NCBI GenBank assembly: GCA_964036665.1
Contig: OZ038527.1
Coordinates: 27,997,901-28,061,900 of the forward strand
DNA: 64,000 nt
Direction: 5' to 3'
Source: Gordius sp. MW1
Lineage: Eukaryota > Nematomorpha > Gordioida > Gordea > Gordiidae
Of this stretch, positions 36,901-51,900 are shown one piece after another (position 1 is the first letter of the stretch; each line of letters begins with the position of its first letter). Below the pieces are notes generated by a model. It made no database searches. It was given only the letters and a program-made list of their open reading frames with translations, and was not told where the DNA came from. The translations under genes were made by a program, and so were the position numbers.

Positions 36901-39900
36901 TAAGGACATTAAGGAAACAGCGATTTATGTTCTAGGACAGACCAAAGGAGGCAAAACTATGAAAAGGGAACTATGGTGGTGGGATCAAAAGGTTAAAGAT
37001 TTCATCGAAAGAAAGAAATCTATATAGACGGTGGCATAAATCAAAAAAGTCGGAGGATTATCAAGAATATAGGGACGCAAGGGCCGCAAAAAAGCCGTTG
37101 CAAATGCGAAGAATGCTGCGTACACCGAGATGGCAAACAAACTGGATCATAAAGGGGGCGATAGGCTTATGTACAAATTGGCCAAGATAAGGGAGAAGAA
37201 AAGTCGCGATGTCGGAGTTCTTAAAATAGTCAAAAACGAGGGTCAAACCTTATTCAAGCCGAAAGAAGTGATGGAAAGGTGGAAAGGATATTTTAAGAAA
37301 CTTATGAATATTGCAAATGACAAGGATTCTCTTCCCAAAATTGAGCCAAATATAAGCATGGTCGGACACTTTCAGGAAGATAAAGTTAGGACACAAATGA
37401 ACAAGATGCAAAAAGGAAAAGCAAATGGCCCAGATGGAATACCTATGGAAGCATCGCTCGGATGTCGTGAAGAAGGAGTCACCACCATGACGAACCTCCT
37501 TAACAAGATATTGGTTGAAGAGCGAATTCCTAATCAATGGAGAGCTAGCACGATTATACCCTTATTTAAACGAGAAGAAGACCCTCAGGACTGTGGCAAT
37601 TACAGAGGTATCAAGCTAACTTGCCACTCCTTGAAGCTTATGGAAAGGATCTAGTAACAAGGCTGAAAAACGAGGTGGAAATATCGTAATCAATTCGGAT
37701 ATGTGGGCAGCAAATCCACAATCGACCCAATCTTCGCCCTAAGACAAATGATGATAAGTATGGTGAAAAGAGGAAAGACCTACATAGGTTTTTATCGACT
37801 TAGAGAAAGCTTATGACACGGTCCCCCGCGATTTAATATGGTGGTGCCTGATAGAACAAAATATCCCTGACGCATATATACGGCTTATAAAAAATATGTA
37901 TGGAGCCTCAAACTCTTGCGTTAGGACGACAGTTGGAGACACTAAACCTTTTCGGGTTAATATTGGATTACATCAAGGCTCTGCTTTAAGTGCCTTTTTA
38001 TTTAATATAATTCTAGACACAATAACGAGGGACATTCAAAAGCCATCGCCATGGTGTATGCTATATGCCGATGATATAGTACTATGCGAGGAAAAAAGGG
38101 AGAAAGTATTCGAAGAGCCGAAAAGTGGTCAAAGCGCTTAGCTGGATATGGCTTAAAGGATAACGATCGAAAAACGGTATACATGGAAATGAACGGTACA
38201 GGCACCCCATCCCTGGATGACCATCTAAAGTACCTAAAAGTAGACAGGTTTACATACCTCGGCTCGATGCTACATCAAGAGGGAGGTTGTGCAACGGAAG
38301 TCAATGCCCGGATCCAAAAAGGATGGCTTAAATGGCGAAGTATTTTTGGTGTAATGTGCGACAAGAAAATGCCAATATGGTTGAAGAGCAAAGCTAACAA
38401 ATCCATCGTATGACCGGTGCTAGTGTATGGAAGTTAAACATAGCATACCACTGAAGATAAGTTAATACAAGCCACAGAGATGAGAATGATACGGTGGAGC
38501 TTGGGGTATACTAAGCTCTACCATATGACGAATGACTCTCATGATAAAATTGGGTATTCAACCTATGGCGGACATGATTAACAAAAATCGGCTAAGGTTG
38601 TGTGGGCATATTCTAATAAGGAAGACGAATGATTTAAGTCTCGAAAAGTACTGGACATGGAATCCTGCGGAAGAAAGGAAGAGGACGACCTCGTGTCACG
38701 TGGAAAGGGCAAGTCGACCAAGTTGTGAAATCAAAAGAGATTAGTCAATACATGGCGGCACTTACCAGGTCAATATGGAAGAAACTTCTCAAAATAAACC
38801 CACGACTTTGAGACTAGATACTTGATAAAGAAGATGAGCTTAAAAAAATTTATCGTAGAATATATCTGCAAAATTTGGCTTATTTTTATCAAACACTTCT
38901 TTTGAATATAGATAATATTTTAGATGCCCGTGGGCTTCCAGTACTCCAACTTCCATAATATGAAATATTTCAATCTATTTTTAAATACAAAAACCCATTA
39001 TCATAAGCTTATTTACTTAAATTATCTTGCGCACTTTGATTTTTCTATAAGTCTAATTTTGATCACTGCTTTTATAACTCTTCACCCAGAGATGATATAA
39101 GATAACATTATAATCAGTATCTCCAAAAATATTAAAAAATAGTTTAAGGAGTTTTTACTTTAAAATAGATATTATAAAAGAATAAAAATTTAGTAGACTA
39201 AAAAATCATAAAAATATAAAGTCTGTTTATAAAGTAACTTTATAAAAACTAAAATAATTGAATCTGACCCTTAGGAAATATCATTTTTTACACAAAATTT
39301 ACTGATTTTATAGCTTTATAAAATTTCTTTTTAAACAACTTTTAGATTTTTTTCATATCCTTAAAACCTAGCCTTCTATGAAATATTTATTTCTAAAAAT
39401 TAAAAAAGTTGAAAAACTGTAAAAAAAATGGATCAACAAAAATAGAATCTTTTATTAAAAATAAAGTGTCAAAACTCTTTATTTTTGTTTTAAGGTATTT
39501 TTCTGCCAATTCGCCAAAATTTATATGATCTTATTAATTAAACCATATAAAAATAAAGAAGTTATTTTGTTATGAGCCAAATTTTGACCAAATAACCAAT
39601 ATAATATTTTAATTTTAAAAATAAAAGCTAGAATATAAAGCTTGCAAATAAAAATTGATATTATAATACAACCAAGTTATAGCTATTTAAAGTTTGAGGT
39701 CTTCATGACCTGACCCCCTTTACCATCCGTGTCCGCATTTTTGACCTGCTGGGTGCCTAGATTAAATCTATTTTGTAAACATTTGTCCATTACCAGTTAT
39801 TTATATAGCCAATTTTGTTTATTTAGTTTAAAATCATTCTTAAAATTTAAAACACCGTGATTATGTTACTACATGTTGCATATGCCGGATTTTATTTCGT

Positions 39901-42900
39901 GGGTTTTACATTTTTCTTTCGAATATTTGGTAAATTTTAGATGTGATAAAAGCAATAGCATAATTACACCTTTAAAAAAAGGTGTCGTGAATTTGTACAC
40001 AGTCTAAATTACATAGTTTTACGTTATATTAACTCTGGTGTAACGGAAATGTAATGGAAGAGAATCGAAATAAAAATTAATTTGAAGATACTTACACAAC
40101 ACATTCTATTGTCAACTCTAAATCTCAATTTATGATTTTCATGCTTTGCCCTAAAAATCATCAAAACAATGTTATGTCCCCAACAATTTACAACTTTTAA
40201 AACTAACAAGAATTTCTTCAACAGATTAGTTTTCAGCTGTTTTACCTTTGCAACTCTTTAGTATTTGATGCTACATACATACATAGGTATAGGTTGACAT
40301 TTATAAATAATTTGTAAAATTGTTATTATAACACCTGATCAGGGGCGTACGCAGGATTTTTCTGCGGGGAGGGTTTTTAAATCAGAATCATATTAATTTT
40401 ACAATTTATTTAAATACAAACACTTTCACAAAAAGTATTTATTATAAACGTCATATCATATAATTTTATAAAAAAAATAGTAGGGAAAAAATTATTTGCG
40501 CGATTTAGATAAAAATTCATTGATTATATCTTGAGTGTCTGGAATTAAATCTCTATGAATATTCAACAAGGTCAAACCTATAAGCCTATATAAAATTAAG
40601 AGTTTGTAATAAAATGTATTTACCTCTCTTGCCCAGTTGTATTCCTCAAGTAAGTTTTAAGTCTTCTCAGCGTAGAAAAACTTCTTTCATTAGAACACGT
40701 TGTTACTGGGAGTGTTGCTAAAATCTGGTATAACACTCTTATATTTGGATATAGAAGCAGCTTGGAATTATAATCCGACAATGCTTTTAGTGCATTAAAA
40801 GGCAGGACTTCAGGGTTACAATCTTTAAAAGATTGATACCAGAGTTTAATCTCAGCCTCATAAATTTCTTGATTTCCATTCAAATCATCCCCATAAAAAT
40901 TCGCTAAATTCAAAAAGTTCGCCAGTTTAACTTCAGATAGCTTTACAGGTGGTTGTAGTAGTAAAGAATGAAATCCCATGAGAATTTGTTTATTCTCAAG
41001 AAACCTTGTGTCCATTTCTACCAAAAATGTGTCTAAGAATGCATTATACAGAGTTATTCTATAATAAGCCTCTGGGGTTTGTTGGACATTTCCTCTGGGA
41101 ATCGAAATATCAAAGTCATATTGTTTTCCCATCAATGTGACATCTTTAAAAATCCTGGAAAACTCTACCTGAGAATTATTTCTAATTAATTTAATAGCTT
41201 CCACAACGTTTTCGGCCGCATTTATTGCCTGTGATAAGTCCAGGTTAACGCTTTGCAAATGAATGCTAAGATTTAAAGTATAAGCAAAGATTTGCTTTAG
41301 TGTGTGTAATGATAACCAAAAATGACCAGTTTTAAGTGCTGATACCAATAGCATGGCACCCGAAGAGGAATCATTGTCTGCCCATTCACTAATCTGCTCA
41401 AGGGTTGTGATGATTGAATCTCTTAATTCAAAAAAGCGGTTTATTGCTTGATGCTTTTGAACCCATCTTGTTTCACAGAGAGTTTTTAATTTCAAATTTT
41501 TGGAATCTGAAGACTTTACAATTGAATCAAACAAATTGCCTTTTAGGCGTTGATAAAAAATCATTCACCTTTTTAACAATCCCTATAAATTGGAAAAAAT
41601 TAGATATCAAAATTTAAAATATACCTATACAATTCCGGATATGTGAGATTTTGCAAGAATCGGCAATGCTTAAATTTAATACATGCGATGAACAGTGAAT
41701 GTAGATTGCAGTAGGATAGACATTTCTTATGTGAGTTTGCAATCCATTTTTTACACCACTCATTGCTGGAGCACCATCGTAACCTTGTCCTCTCAATTTT
41801 GTTGTATTTATGTTCAATTCTTTTAAAGTCTTCAGGATCACTTCAGATAGGCCTTTTCCAGTCATATCATGTATATCAACATATAGCAAAAATTCCTCAT
41901 TCACAACGATTGGTGTTGAATCCACATCTAAATATCTTACCACTAGAGCCATTTGTTCCCGAGTTGAGATATCTGTGGTTTCATCGACTAATATTGCAAA
42001 AAAGGGAGCAGCGTTTATTTTTTTTACAATCTGGGATTGTATCATATGTGATATTATAGAGATGATTTCATTTTGGATACGCGGGGAAAGATACGTTGCA
42101 TTTTTAGGGCATTCTGTCAAAGCGTGGCATACTTTTTCGCTGTTTTCTGCTAAAAATATTAAAAGCTCACGGAAATTTCCTTCGTTCGGATTTTTCTTTC
42201 TTTGCATATGAAGTGGCAACACACCATAATCAATATGACCTTTTTAAAAATTTAATTAAATGTTTATATTATATATTACCTCTAAGGGCAATCCCTTGTT
42301 TCCCACAGAAAATGATTGTATCAATTATTATAGCGAGTGCCTCTCTTAATTTAAATTTGTTAATCCTATTTTCCTTTGATAATAGATCACCTATAGAATC
42401 CTTTTTGTTCGCGTATATATTTTCAAGTGAAGTGAACATCTCAATTGAATGTTTGTGGTATTTATTAGCAGAATGACGTTTAAAATCTTCCAAAGCATTT
42501 TTCCATTTTTGAAATGGACTTGTAATGAAGGCTTTTAACTCCTGATGAGATCCATATCCACCGGTCCTTTTGCCCATTATAACACAAAATTTGCAAAAAG
42601 CACCATCTAGAGGCATAGAGTAGGCCAACCATGGCCATTGTTTGAACTATGTATAGTTAAATTTGAGATTCCGTTTGCCCTTGGGAAAATCAAATTTTAT
42701 ATCTGGCTTCCAGATTAAATTCATAAGTTTCATCTTCTGCATATCTTCTATATTTTTTTTTATAAAGTTTGATATATCATAATAATTAACATTGTTCATT
42801 AAAATATCAGGTGGTGATGTTGATGTACAAGAAGCTTGTTCCACATGAACTAAATCTAAAATTAAAATCTAACTATAATCATTTAAAAATCTTACCACTA

Positions 42901-45900
42901 GTACATCCTTTTTCCACATAAACTAAATCTAAAATTAACATATAACTATGCTCAGTTAAAAATCTTACCACTTGCAGATCCTTTTTCCACATGAACTAAA
43001 TCTAAAATTAATATCTAACTATGATCAGTTAAAAATCTTACCACTAGTACATCCTTTTTCCCCATGAACTAAATCTAAAATTAACATCTAATATGATCAG
43101 TTAAAAATCTTACCACTTGCAGATCCTTTTTCCACATGAACTAAATCTAAAATTAACATCTAATATGATCAGTTAAAAATCTTACCACTTGCAGATCCTT
43201 TTTCCACATGAACTAAATCTAAAATTAACATCTAACTATGATCAGTTAAAAATCTTACCACTAGTACATCCTTTTTCCCCATGAACTAAATCTAAAATTA
43301 ACATCTAATATGATCAGTTAAAAATCTACCACTTGCAGATCCTTTTTCCACATGAACTAAATCTAAAATTAACATCTAATATGATCAGTTAAAAATCTTA
43401 CCACTTGCAGATCCTTTTTCCACATGAACTAAATCTAAAATTAACATCTAATATGATCAGTTAAAAATCTTACCACTTGCAGATCCTTTTTCCACATGAA
43501 CTAAATCTAAAATTAACATCTAATATGATCAGTTAAAAATCTTACCACTTGCAGATCCTTTTCCCACATGAACTAAATCTAAAATTAACATCTGACTATG
43601 ATCATTTAAAAATCTTACCACTAGCAAATCCTTTTTCCACATGATTAACTTTTTTGACACAATATTTAAATATCGCGCCTTTTCTTTTATTCAAATTGAT
43701 AGAGGAATCCATATGAAATGCATACGTTTTATAACCACAAGGAAAATTTAGGAAAAATATATTAACGCCTAAAAATACTTAATGGTTGTTGAAAATAAGA
43801 GCTCTCCATAGTTAATTAAATAGCACTCATTTTATAATATTTACTATATAACGCTATATTAGAAAATAAAAAATATTTTTTCGAAATCCGCGGGGGGGGG
43901 GGGGGGGTTTGAACCCTAAAACCCCCCCCCCCCCCCCCCCCCTTGCGTACGCCACTGCACCTGATTATGCAAATGTACAGCTTTGCAAATTGCATTTCAA
44001 CGGGGCAAGGAGAGGCGGCTGATCCCCCCTTAAATTCAAAAACTTTGTTGAAATTTGTTAAAATTATGGCTAAAATTTTAATAAATGATTAATTTGCCCC
44101 TCCCTAAATCATTACTGCCTCCCTCTAATCCCAATGCTGGCTACGCCCATGGCTCGGCCCTAGCCTATTGCTTTTATTTTTGTTTTGCCCAAGCCCGATA
44201 AAGAATATATTTTACGCCCTTGCAATTATTAATCATAGTTTGAATTTCAAATCTAATTATATAAAAGTAAATTGAATTATTAATTGATGAAGAACCAGAA
44301 ACATTTCGACCAAAGAGTAGCTCAAAATTGAAAAATATGTTGTAATGATTACACCATCTATTATATTTTATGGTTTATTAAAATTGTTTATTTTGCTGTG
44401 AAATAATTAGGTTTTTTGCATTAATTAGTTATATATATATCACGCGGCTATTCTTTCCTTTAATTTCGTTCAAAAAACTAAACCCGCCCCCTGCATACGC
44501 CAATGCTACATTGCCTAACAAGCATAATGTGTTTACCATTGAAACATGGAAAATTAGTATTTTTTATAACACCCTATATAACATTAATATAATTGCTCAA
44601 TTGATGTTAATATCAACTGATTAAAGTTAGATGAGTTATAAGGAATTTAATATTTTATTAATAGGTCATTACAGCCCCAAACCGTTATTATCAGCAGGTT
44701 TCCTCAATTTTTTCTACGGATACATCTGTAATTACAATAACACTTGCCATAATAAGCCAGTGGATGACCAAAACTTTTTCGTTGACGGCAAATCTGAGTA
44801 TGTCTCACTCATTTTGTGTATAATGGCTATAATCGGCTCTTGAAAACACTTGTTGCCCTAATGACTTACTCAACGTTATAATGTCTGCTATCTTAATAAT
44901 AATTCATACTTTGGCTGATAATTATATCAATATTATTAGATTTGCCCAGGCTTTTATAGCTATGGATAGATATCTTGGAAATCAAAGCGTGAAAGAAATT
45001 GCCATGGATATCACTAAATTACTCAAAGGTATTATAAATTCTATTTTTTAAACCTATACAATATTGATTTCCTTTCCAGTACCGAACATTAAGGACGAGG
45101 TAATATTAAGTTAACAATTTGTAACTCCTACTAGGTCGATTGGACAAGATTGAATAACTTAGCGAATGTTGTCTCCAATATTTCAACGGTTAGTTATTCT
45201 TATACAATTCTTAGTGGTTGATTAATTAAGTGCCTTAAAATTAAAATAGGTGTAATAAATGTAGCAAAATGCTCTTTTTAAATTCACATTTTTTCTTAAT
45301 ATAAAAAATTTCACAAAATTTTTATACAGGGTAAGACACTTAATAATAATTACGCTCATTCGATAATTTATTTATAAAAATTTAAATTCTAAGGATCATT
45401 TCTTTTTCATGAGTTTTTTAAAAAAATTATAGAAAGTACATGTCAAGAGATTTGTCCGACATTTGAAACCTTTATTTACGATGTTGATTGAATGGAGTAA
45501 TAATAATCGGACCTATACACCTAAAGAATATTCGATTTCACTAATGGCTGGACTCAGATCCTTATGTGGCATGGATTATTCAGCCATACAAGACGAATAT
45601 TTGAAGGAAATTAGCTTAAAAGAATTTTTCCAAGATATTCTCTATGAATCCTTGTCAACTTTTGACAAAACTCCATACACATCAAGTACAATAATTGTAC
45701 ATTATCAGTACTTATTACCATAATATTAGGATTAAAAAATATAAGATTCAAATTCTATGTTACTTTAAAAACGTCCATTTTAGCTTTCGCTTATTGACCA
45801 ATTCCATTTCAATAATTTATTAATTTAAACTATAGCACACATTTGGCTGATAATTTAAGGTGATACCATTGTAGCTTTTTTGCCAATCATAATCCAATAT

Positions 45901-48900
45901 TTTTAATATGATTGTTTTAAATACCCACCAATATTATCGAGATACGAGGATGTTTTTTATATAAAAATTTTAGGAAGGGGGAAGGAAGGGGGGTTATGTG
46001 CAGTGTTAAGGGAGAGTTTGTAGCGGAGGTGATGTCTGAAATTTGAAGTCTAAACAAAGGTAAAGTTTGGAAACAAAGCGTGTGAAGTATATATCTATAT
46101 ATATAAAGTAAAGTGTTTGTATATATGTATGTAAGGGCTAATCTCTGAAACTACCGGCCCGATTCGCGCGAAAATTTACCCCTAGGTTCCCAGGGCGGCC
46201 AGGGGTAAAATAGCTTTTTCAGAATCCTAAAATTTCTTTTAATTTTCGAGATATTGGGTTTTATGCGTTTTGACGTTCAATAAAATGTCAATCAAACGCA
46301 CCTCCTCGCGTTCGTCGAAAATTTGAATATACAGACAGTTCTGTAGTAAAAGTGTATCACTTATAGTAGTTTGTAAAACGTAATCTTTTCTTAACGGTGA
46401 CAACATAAAATTTATGAATTAAATTTCTTAAACGTCATCTTTTCTTAACGGTGACAACATAAAATTTATGAATTAAATTTCTTAAACGTCATCTTTTCTT
46501 AACGGTGACAACATAAAATTTATGAATTAACCTGAAATAAATAAAATTATAGATTATTTGAGAAAATATATAGGTGAAGAAGATGAATTTTTCTCATTAT
46601 CATTAAATGAGATATTTTAAATGAGAAAGATGAAAGTATATATAATTTAAATGTAATATAAAATAGTCCAACGTTGATTATTCTGAGTAAATGCTATTTA
46701 TATATAAATGTCATTATTTATCTATCATTAATTTTTATTCAATGAGATATTTAAATGAGAATAAATTCTGAAAGTACCTCCCGATTCGCGCGAAACTTTA
46801 CCCGTAGGTTCTCAGGGCGGCCAGGTGTAAAATAGCTTTTTCAGATTGCTAAAATTCCTTTTAGTTTTAAAAATATCGGACATTTCTCGGCCTTTTGGTT
46901 TTAAAAAAGGGCTAAATTCTGAAACTTCAGATCCGTTTCGAGCGAAAATTTAGCCGTAGATGCCCAGATAGGCCAGGGGTTAAATAGCTTTTTCAGATTC
47001 CTAAAATACCTTTTTGTTTTAAAAATATCTGACATTTCCCGTCCAGTTTCATTTATAGCAGCATATACAATAATGACGTCATACATACAAAGCTGAAGTT
47101 TTCTCGAATTAGATATTTAAAAGTATAATAAAAATGTTACAGTAAACGGTCAAAATTATTGGGGTTTATCAGACTATTTAAATTAAATAAATAAAATTTA
47201 AATTATGCAGTTTTTGTCATTATTATCACGTGGTCGATCATAGAAGCATATTTTTAATAATTATCCATCCTTCAATTAATTATTTTATTATATTAAAGAA
47301 AATTGTGTTTCAAATAAATCAGCCAACTAGGAGAATAAAATAATGGTATTATTGTATAATAAGTAACAGCATTAATAAGCAATTTTTTCAAAAATGTTTA
47401 ATTTTAGTCGGATTTGATGACTAAAACAGAATTTGCATTTGGGTTGTCTTATTATATAAATATATACTAAAAATAGTGGGTTCATAAAATCATTCGGACC
47501 TTTCACATTATAAATTATTTCATATATGACCCCATTTTAGATAAGTCTTATTAATAGCTTATACTTAATTAACCACTTAAGGACTGAGCCAAAGCAACGC
47601 TTGGCCGGGCACAGCTAGTTAAGGTATAAATGACAACTTCAAAACTAATTAAAAGGTGGGAGTTGGTGAGGGACGGTTTAGGGGAGTTGCACATAAAAGT
47701 AGAGCGTGAAGAGGGAGGGGGGGGGGGAGGTTCGTGTTACCTAGAAATGGGGCGGCATTTAAATCCAATCATTAAAGAAAAAGCGATCTTGATTTACAAA
47801 GATGTCGGACGGCCTTGGGTAGAGGCCACATAAATTAAGTACAGCGGTTTTCCGGATTGTAGTTTGTCATTTTAAACCAACAAGCTGCACACTACACTAC
47901 ACAACAATTTAAGTCTAAAGTGAGCCCATAAGTTGCATGGCAATTAATATATTTATAACCAAAAAAGGTCATATTATATTTGCAACAATTTTTAGTGATA
48001 AAAAAATGAAAATCGGTTATGTTTTATAGATATAATTACTGGCAAATATACCAGGAATTTATTGATGTCTATTTCTTAAAATCAATATTACCTGCATTCA
48101 TTTACGTTCATTCCAAATTTAATCGTAAAAATATGTAGCTGGAGTTTTATGTTTGATATGTCTATTTACACTATTGATCTTTTTACTACTTTAAATTTGT
48201 TATATATTTATCTAAATTTTAAACGAGGCAAATAATGATTTAATAATGAAAACAGGTTACTGCCAGAACGTATTTTATGAATTGGAGCAATCGAGACTAT
48301 TGACAAAAACTTGGAAGACCCTAAAACCACTATTTGTCAACAAGCTCTTATTTACACCTGTTAATTCTGGTGAGATAAATTATTATATATTTATAAAAAT
48401 GCATTAAGTTACTTGGAAAATTATGGAGAATGTGAATAGGACATTTGAAAGGTTTTCTTTCTATCATCATTTATTGAAAGATATAATCCATAATATTTTG
48501 ATAAATATTGAAATTATGGAAAGCAAATCGGGAAACAAGACAACTCCTCAGCAAAAGAGATATTTACCTATCATAACCATTTTGGATAAATTAATTACAA
48601 AGATATCCCAGACGCTAGATTGCATTTTGGTTGATAGAATAGAAGGTTTACCTAGCGAATTAGAGATGGAAAAATACAGTCAAACTTTAATGGACTCGGA
48701 CAACTTTCTTGCTGGAATTGTATTTATAGATATGGTTAATGATAAGCATATGCACAAACCAATCGATGCATTGATTGAAGATTCGTCAAAATTTGTACGT
48801 TACAAAATACGTATGGATGCCGGAAAAATTGATTCTTTCAATACATTATACGATGAGCATTATATACATTCACCTTTGAGACATCCACTAACACACCACA

Positions 48901-51900
48901 AATACTACTACAATGGTTTTCTCATTCTTCAAGACCTTATCGACACTGCCATTATCGATGTTTTCACTAATAATACTCTTGAGAATGATTCTTATATACA
49001 CAAACCAGGCTTGTACCTTCAGCAGACACCATATCCCTGCTATAATCGTGACGAGTAATCAATTAATATTTTGATAATTTTTGAAAATAAGTTGCAAAAA
49101 GTAATAAATTATTCTAGGTTTCTAAGGTCGATAAAAACGCCTATGAGTCATCATTTAAACTTATGTTGGTTACCATATGTAGCACTTATAATAATATCTA
49201 TGGTAGAAGAGAAAGAGAACAAACGTAAAATGTATTACAAAATGTTTGGAGTGAGCCACACGCTTTGGACAATCTCTTGGATATTTACTTACTTATTTCC
49301 AGCCATAATAACTTCTATACTAATAACATCACTCCTATACTATGGGGGCATATTTACATACGCCGATAATTTGATCATATTCATCATTGTTTTTTTGCAA
49401 GGATTCACCAGCATCTCATTTGGCACCTTCATTGCAAGCTTGTTCATTAAAGCTAGATCAGCTGTTGTCACCGGTTTTTTCACCTATCTTCTCACGAGCA
49501 TATTCCTCAACTACTTATCCTTACAAGAAATATATTTATATGTAAGACATTAAATTTTAGCTATAACTTAATAACTACCTTAAAAGAGGAATACCCCCAG
49601 GTTTTAGTCCGTCTGATTATTTACTTCTCTTTCCTAATGAGATTCTCTCGAGTCAATTTTTTTAAATAAAGACGTTTTTAATGCAATGCTAATTTAGAAA
49701 ATATAATTATTTAGCATTTTAATTTATATGTTATTATTTTTTTAATTACACTAAAGATTTGATTTGAACTATATTAAGGTTCCTCTACCTGTCGCCTGCT
49801 ATACGCAATTAATGGAATTAATTATAAGCAAAGAAATTGAACAAGATGGTTTGCAGTGGAATAATTGGACATCAAAAAATATTTTAAATGTCTTTGTTTT
49901 GTTCTTATATGCAGAAGTCTATATAGCATTAGGATTGTGCGTTGAGGCACTAACTAAAAAATTGAATTTCGGAAGATTTCAAAAAATATATGCTATTACA
50001 TTACAGCGCATTAAGCGTATAATGGGAATAAAGAAAATAACGAATCCTGACATGGAAATTCCTGATAAACCTGATTCAAATATTTTTGAACCAGAGATTG
50101 GCAATGAATTTAAAAAAATACTTTCTTTCCAAAACGTGTATAAGGTTATTTAAAGAATTTATCATTTTAAACAAAATAATAATTATTATCAACCATGACT
50201 CAGGCTTTTTCTTAACTATTCTAATAAACACCATAGCCTTTAAGTCATAAATTCAATTAATTATTATTCACTGCTAACTTTACTTTTTATAGAAGACAAA
50301 AAATAACACTATGTTGTTGGAGAATATGACCTGCTCATTTTATCAAAATGAAATCACCTATTTATGTGCTGATTCACCGGCTACGATTGACACATTAGAT
50401 GCTATTATTAAAGGAGAAGTAACACCTGATTCTGGTCAAATTTTGTTTGAATGCGACGACACAGAACCCACGAAAAGGTTACTTTATTATTAATGCATAA
50501 TAATCAATATTGCAAAACATGGAATAGGACTAACATTGGATACGCGTCGGAGAGTGTTTGCTATTTTAAGGAATTAACTGTCGAGGAAAATTTATGGTTT
50601 TTTGTGAAACTCGCTAAAACCAAGAGTAACGTGCGCCACCAAGTAAAAGCAATAATTTGGATATTTTATTAATAATTACATATTAAAATACCTATTTTAT
50701 TAAAAATATTAGTATATGTTTTTTTAGATGATAAGAGGTTAATTTAGGTTTTAAATTATTTATATAATATAAAAGTTTAATGTAGGTGCAGCTATACAAA
50801 CTCGAACTAACACCTTTTTAAACTTCTTTTCTCTTCACAAAGATATCCTTAATAATTGTAAATACAACTATTATTTAAGGTAAATGAAGCTAATACTACA
50901 TTTAAAACAATGGTAAATATGCAATATTTTTCCAAAAATTGGCATAAAATGTAAGTTTAGCTAGTTATATTCAATTGTTTTAATAACGAATATGTCGCTT
51001 TATGCAATTTTTATTCCATTTTCGATAAAACTTAATTTGTACGAGCCATACGATCAGTTATCTATTGTTTAATCGATCGTTCTTTTGTTTATTTTTATAC
51101 CCTTATTATAACATGTTAAGGTTAAATGGGGATTTAAAAATTCATGTATATTAAATGTGAGTTTTCTCATTATAATTTGCAACTTGCTGAATTACTAAAA
51201 TGTATTAAACTTTTAATTGAAAGTGACATTTTGATTATAGGACGTGCAAAATATTTTAAAAGTTTGTCAACTCTACGAATACCGCCATTGCAAAATATAC
51301 GAATTGGCTCGTAACAAGAGAATTTTGGTAAATTTGGCAATAGCATTTGCTGGAGAATGTCGGGTTGTACTATTGAAAGAAGCCTTGAAAAATTTGGAAT
51401 TTGGGTTTTATAACGATTTATGCTCTTTGCTTATAGACCAAAAACAAAGTATAATAATTGCCTATTTTTTAACCCTATATAATATTAGACAAAAGCATCA
51501 TTATACTCACCTCACAACTTGTACCCGTAACCACAATATGTGATAGAATAGCCTTTGTCATGCAAGGAAAACTTCTTTGTTCTGGGTCAGAAACACAATT
51601 AAAATTGGCATTTACAAAAGGTTTGAAATTATACATCAGTATAAATGACATCATGGAATCTGAAAAGCTCGATGCCGTGGTAAATTAAAACTGTTTATTG
51701 TGTTTATGATACAAAATCACATCAAAAGAAATTGATCGAAATTTAATTTTTATTATAAAATAGAGCGAGACCCAAACTTTACCCGTTTTGCCTAAAGGTA
51801 TTGTAACTTAGTTGTTTTTATATATTATGAAAAAAGATTTTAACTTTAATGGGCATTTTAAAATTGCATTTATATTATATTCCAGAATTTAAAAACGATT

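Larger units (their letters stand above)
40340..43957 (-). mobile_element. Near-complete autonomous-type hAT element
   Basis: Left end CAGGGGCGTACGCAGG, right end CTTGCGTACGCCACTG, perfect 8-bp duplication CACCTGAT on both sides (40332-40339 and 43958-43965). The 3.6-kb body holds one minus-strand transposase gene (40492-43712). The 3' part (plus strand) has a G17 run and a C21 run separated by about 14 bp (43891-43942). It is inserted in ABCA intron 2, opposite to the host gene, about 0.7 kb before ABCA exon 3. Long clean domains suggest a recent arrival. Confidence 0.92.

Noticed and set aside
42840-43640. CRISPR-like array (regular repeats)
   Set aside because: Units are contiguous 72-73-bp repeats without unique spacers, inside an animal transposon.
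44631-44664. Translation start of a separate ABC gene at ATG 44631
   Set aside because: Exons 1-2 at 30960-31164 code for the ABCA N-terminus, and their phase fits the acceptor at 44663-44664, giving a conserved Cys-His start of ECD1.
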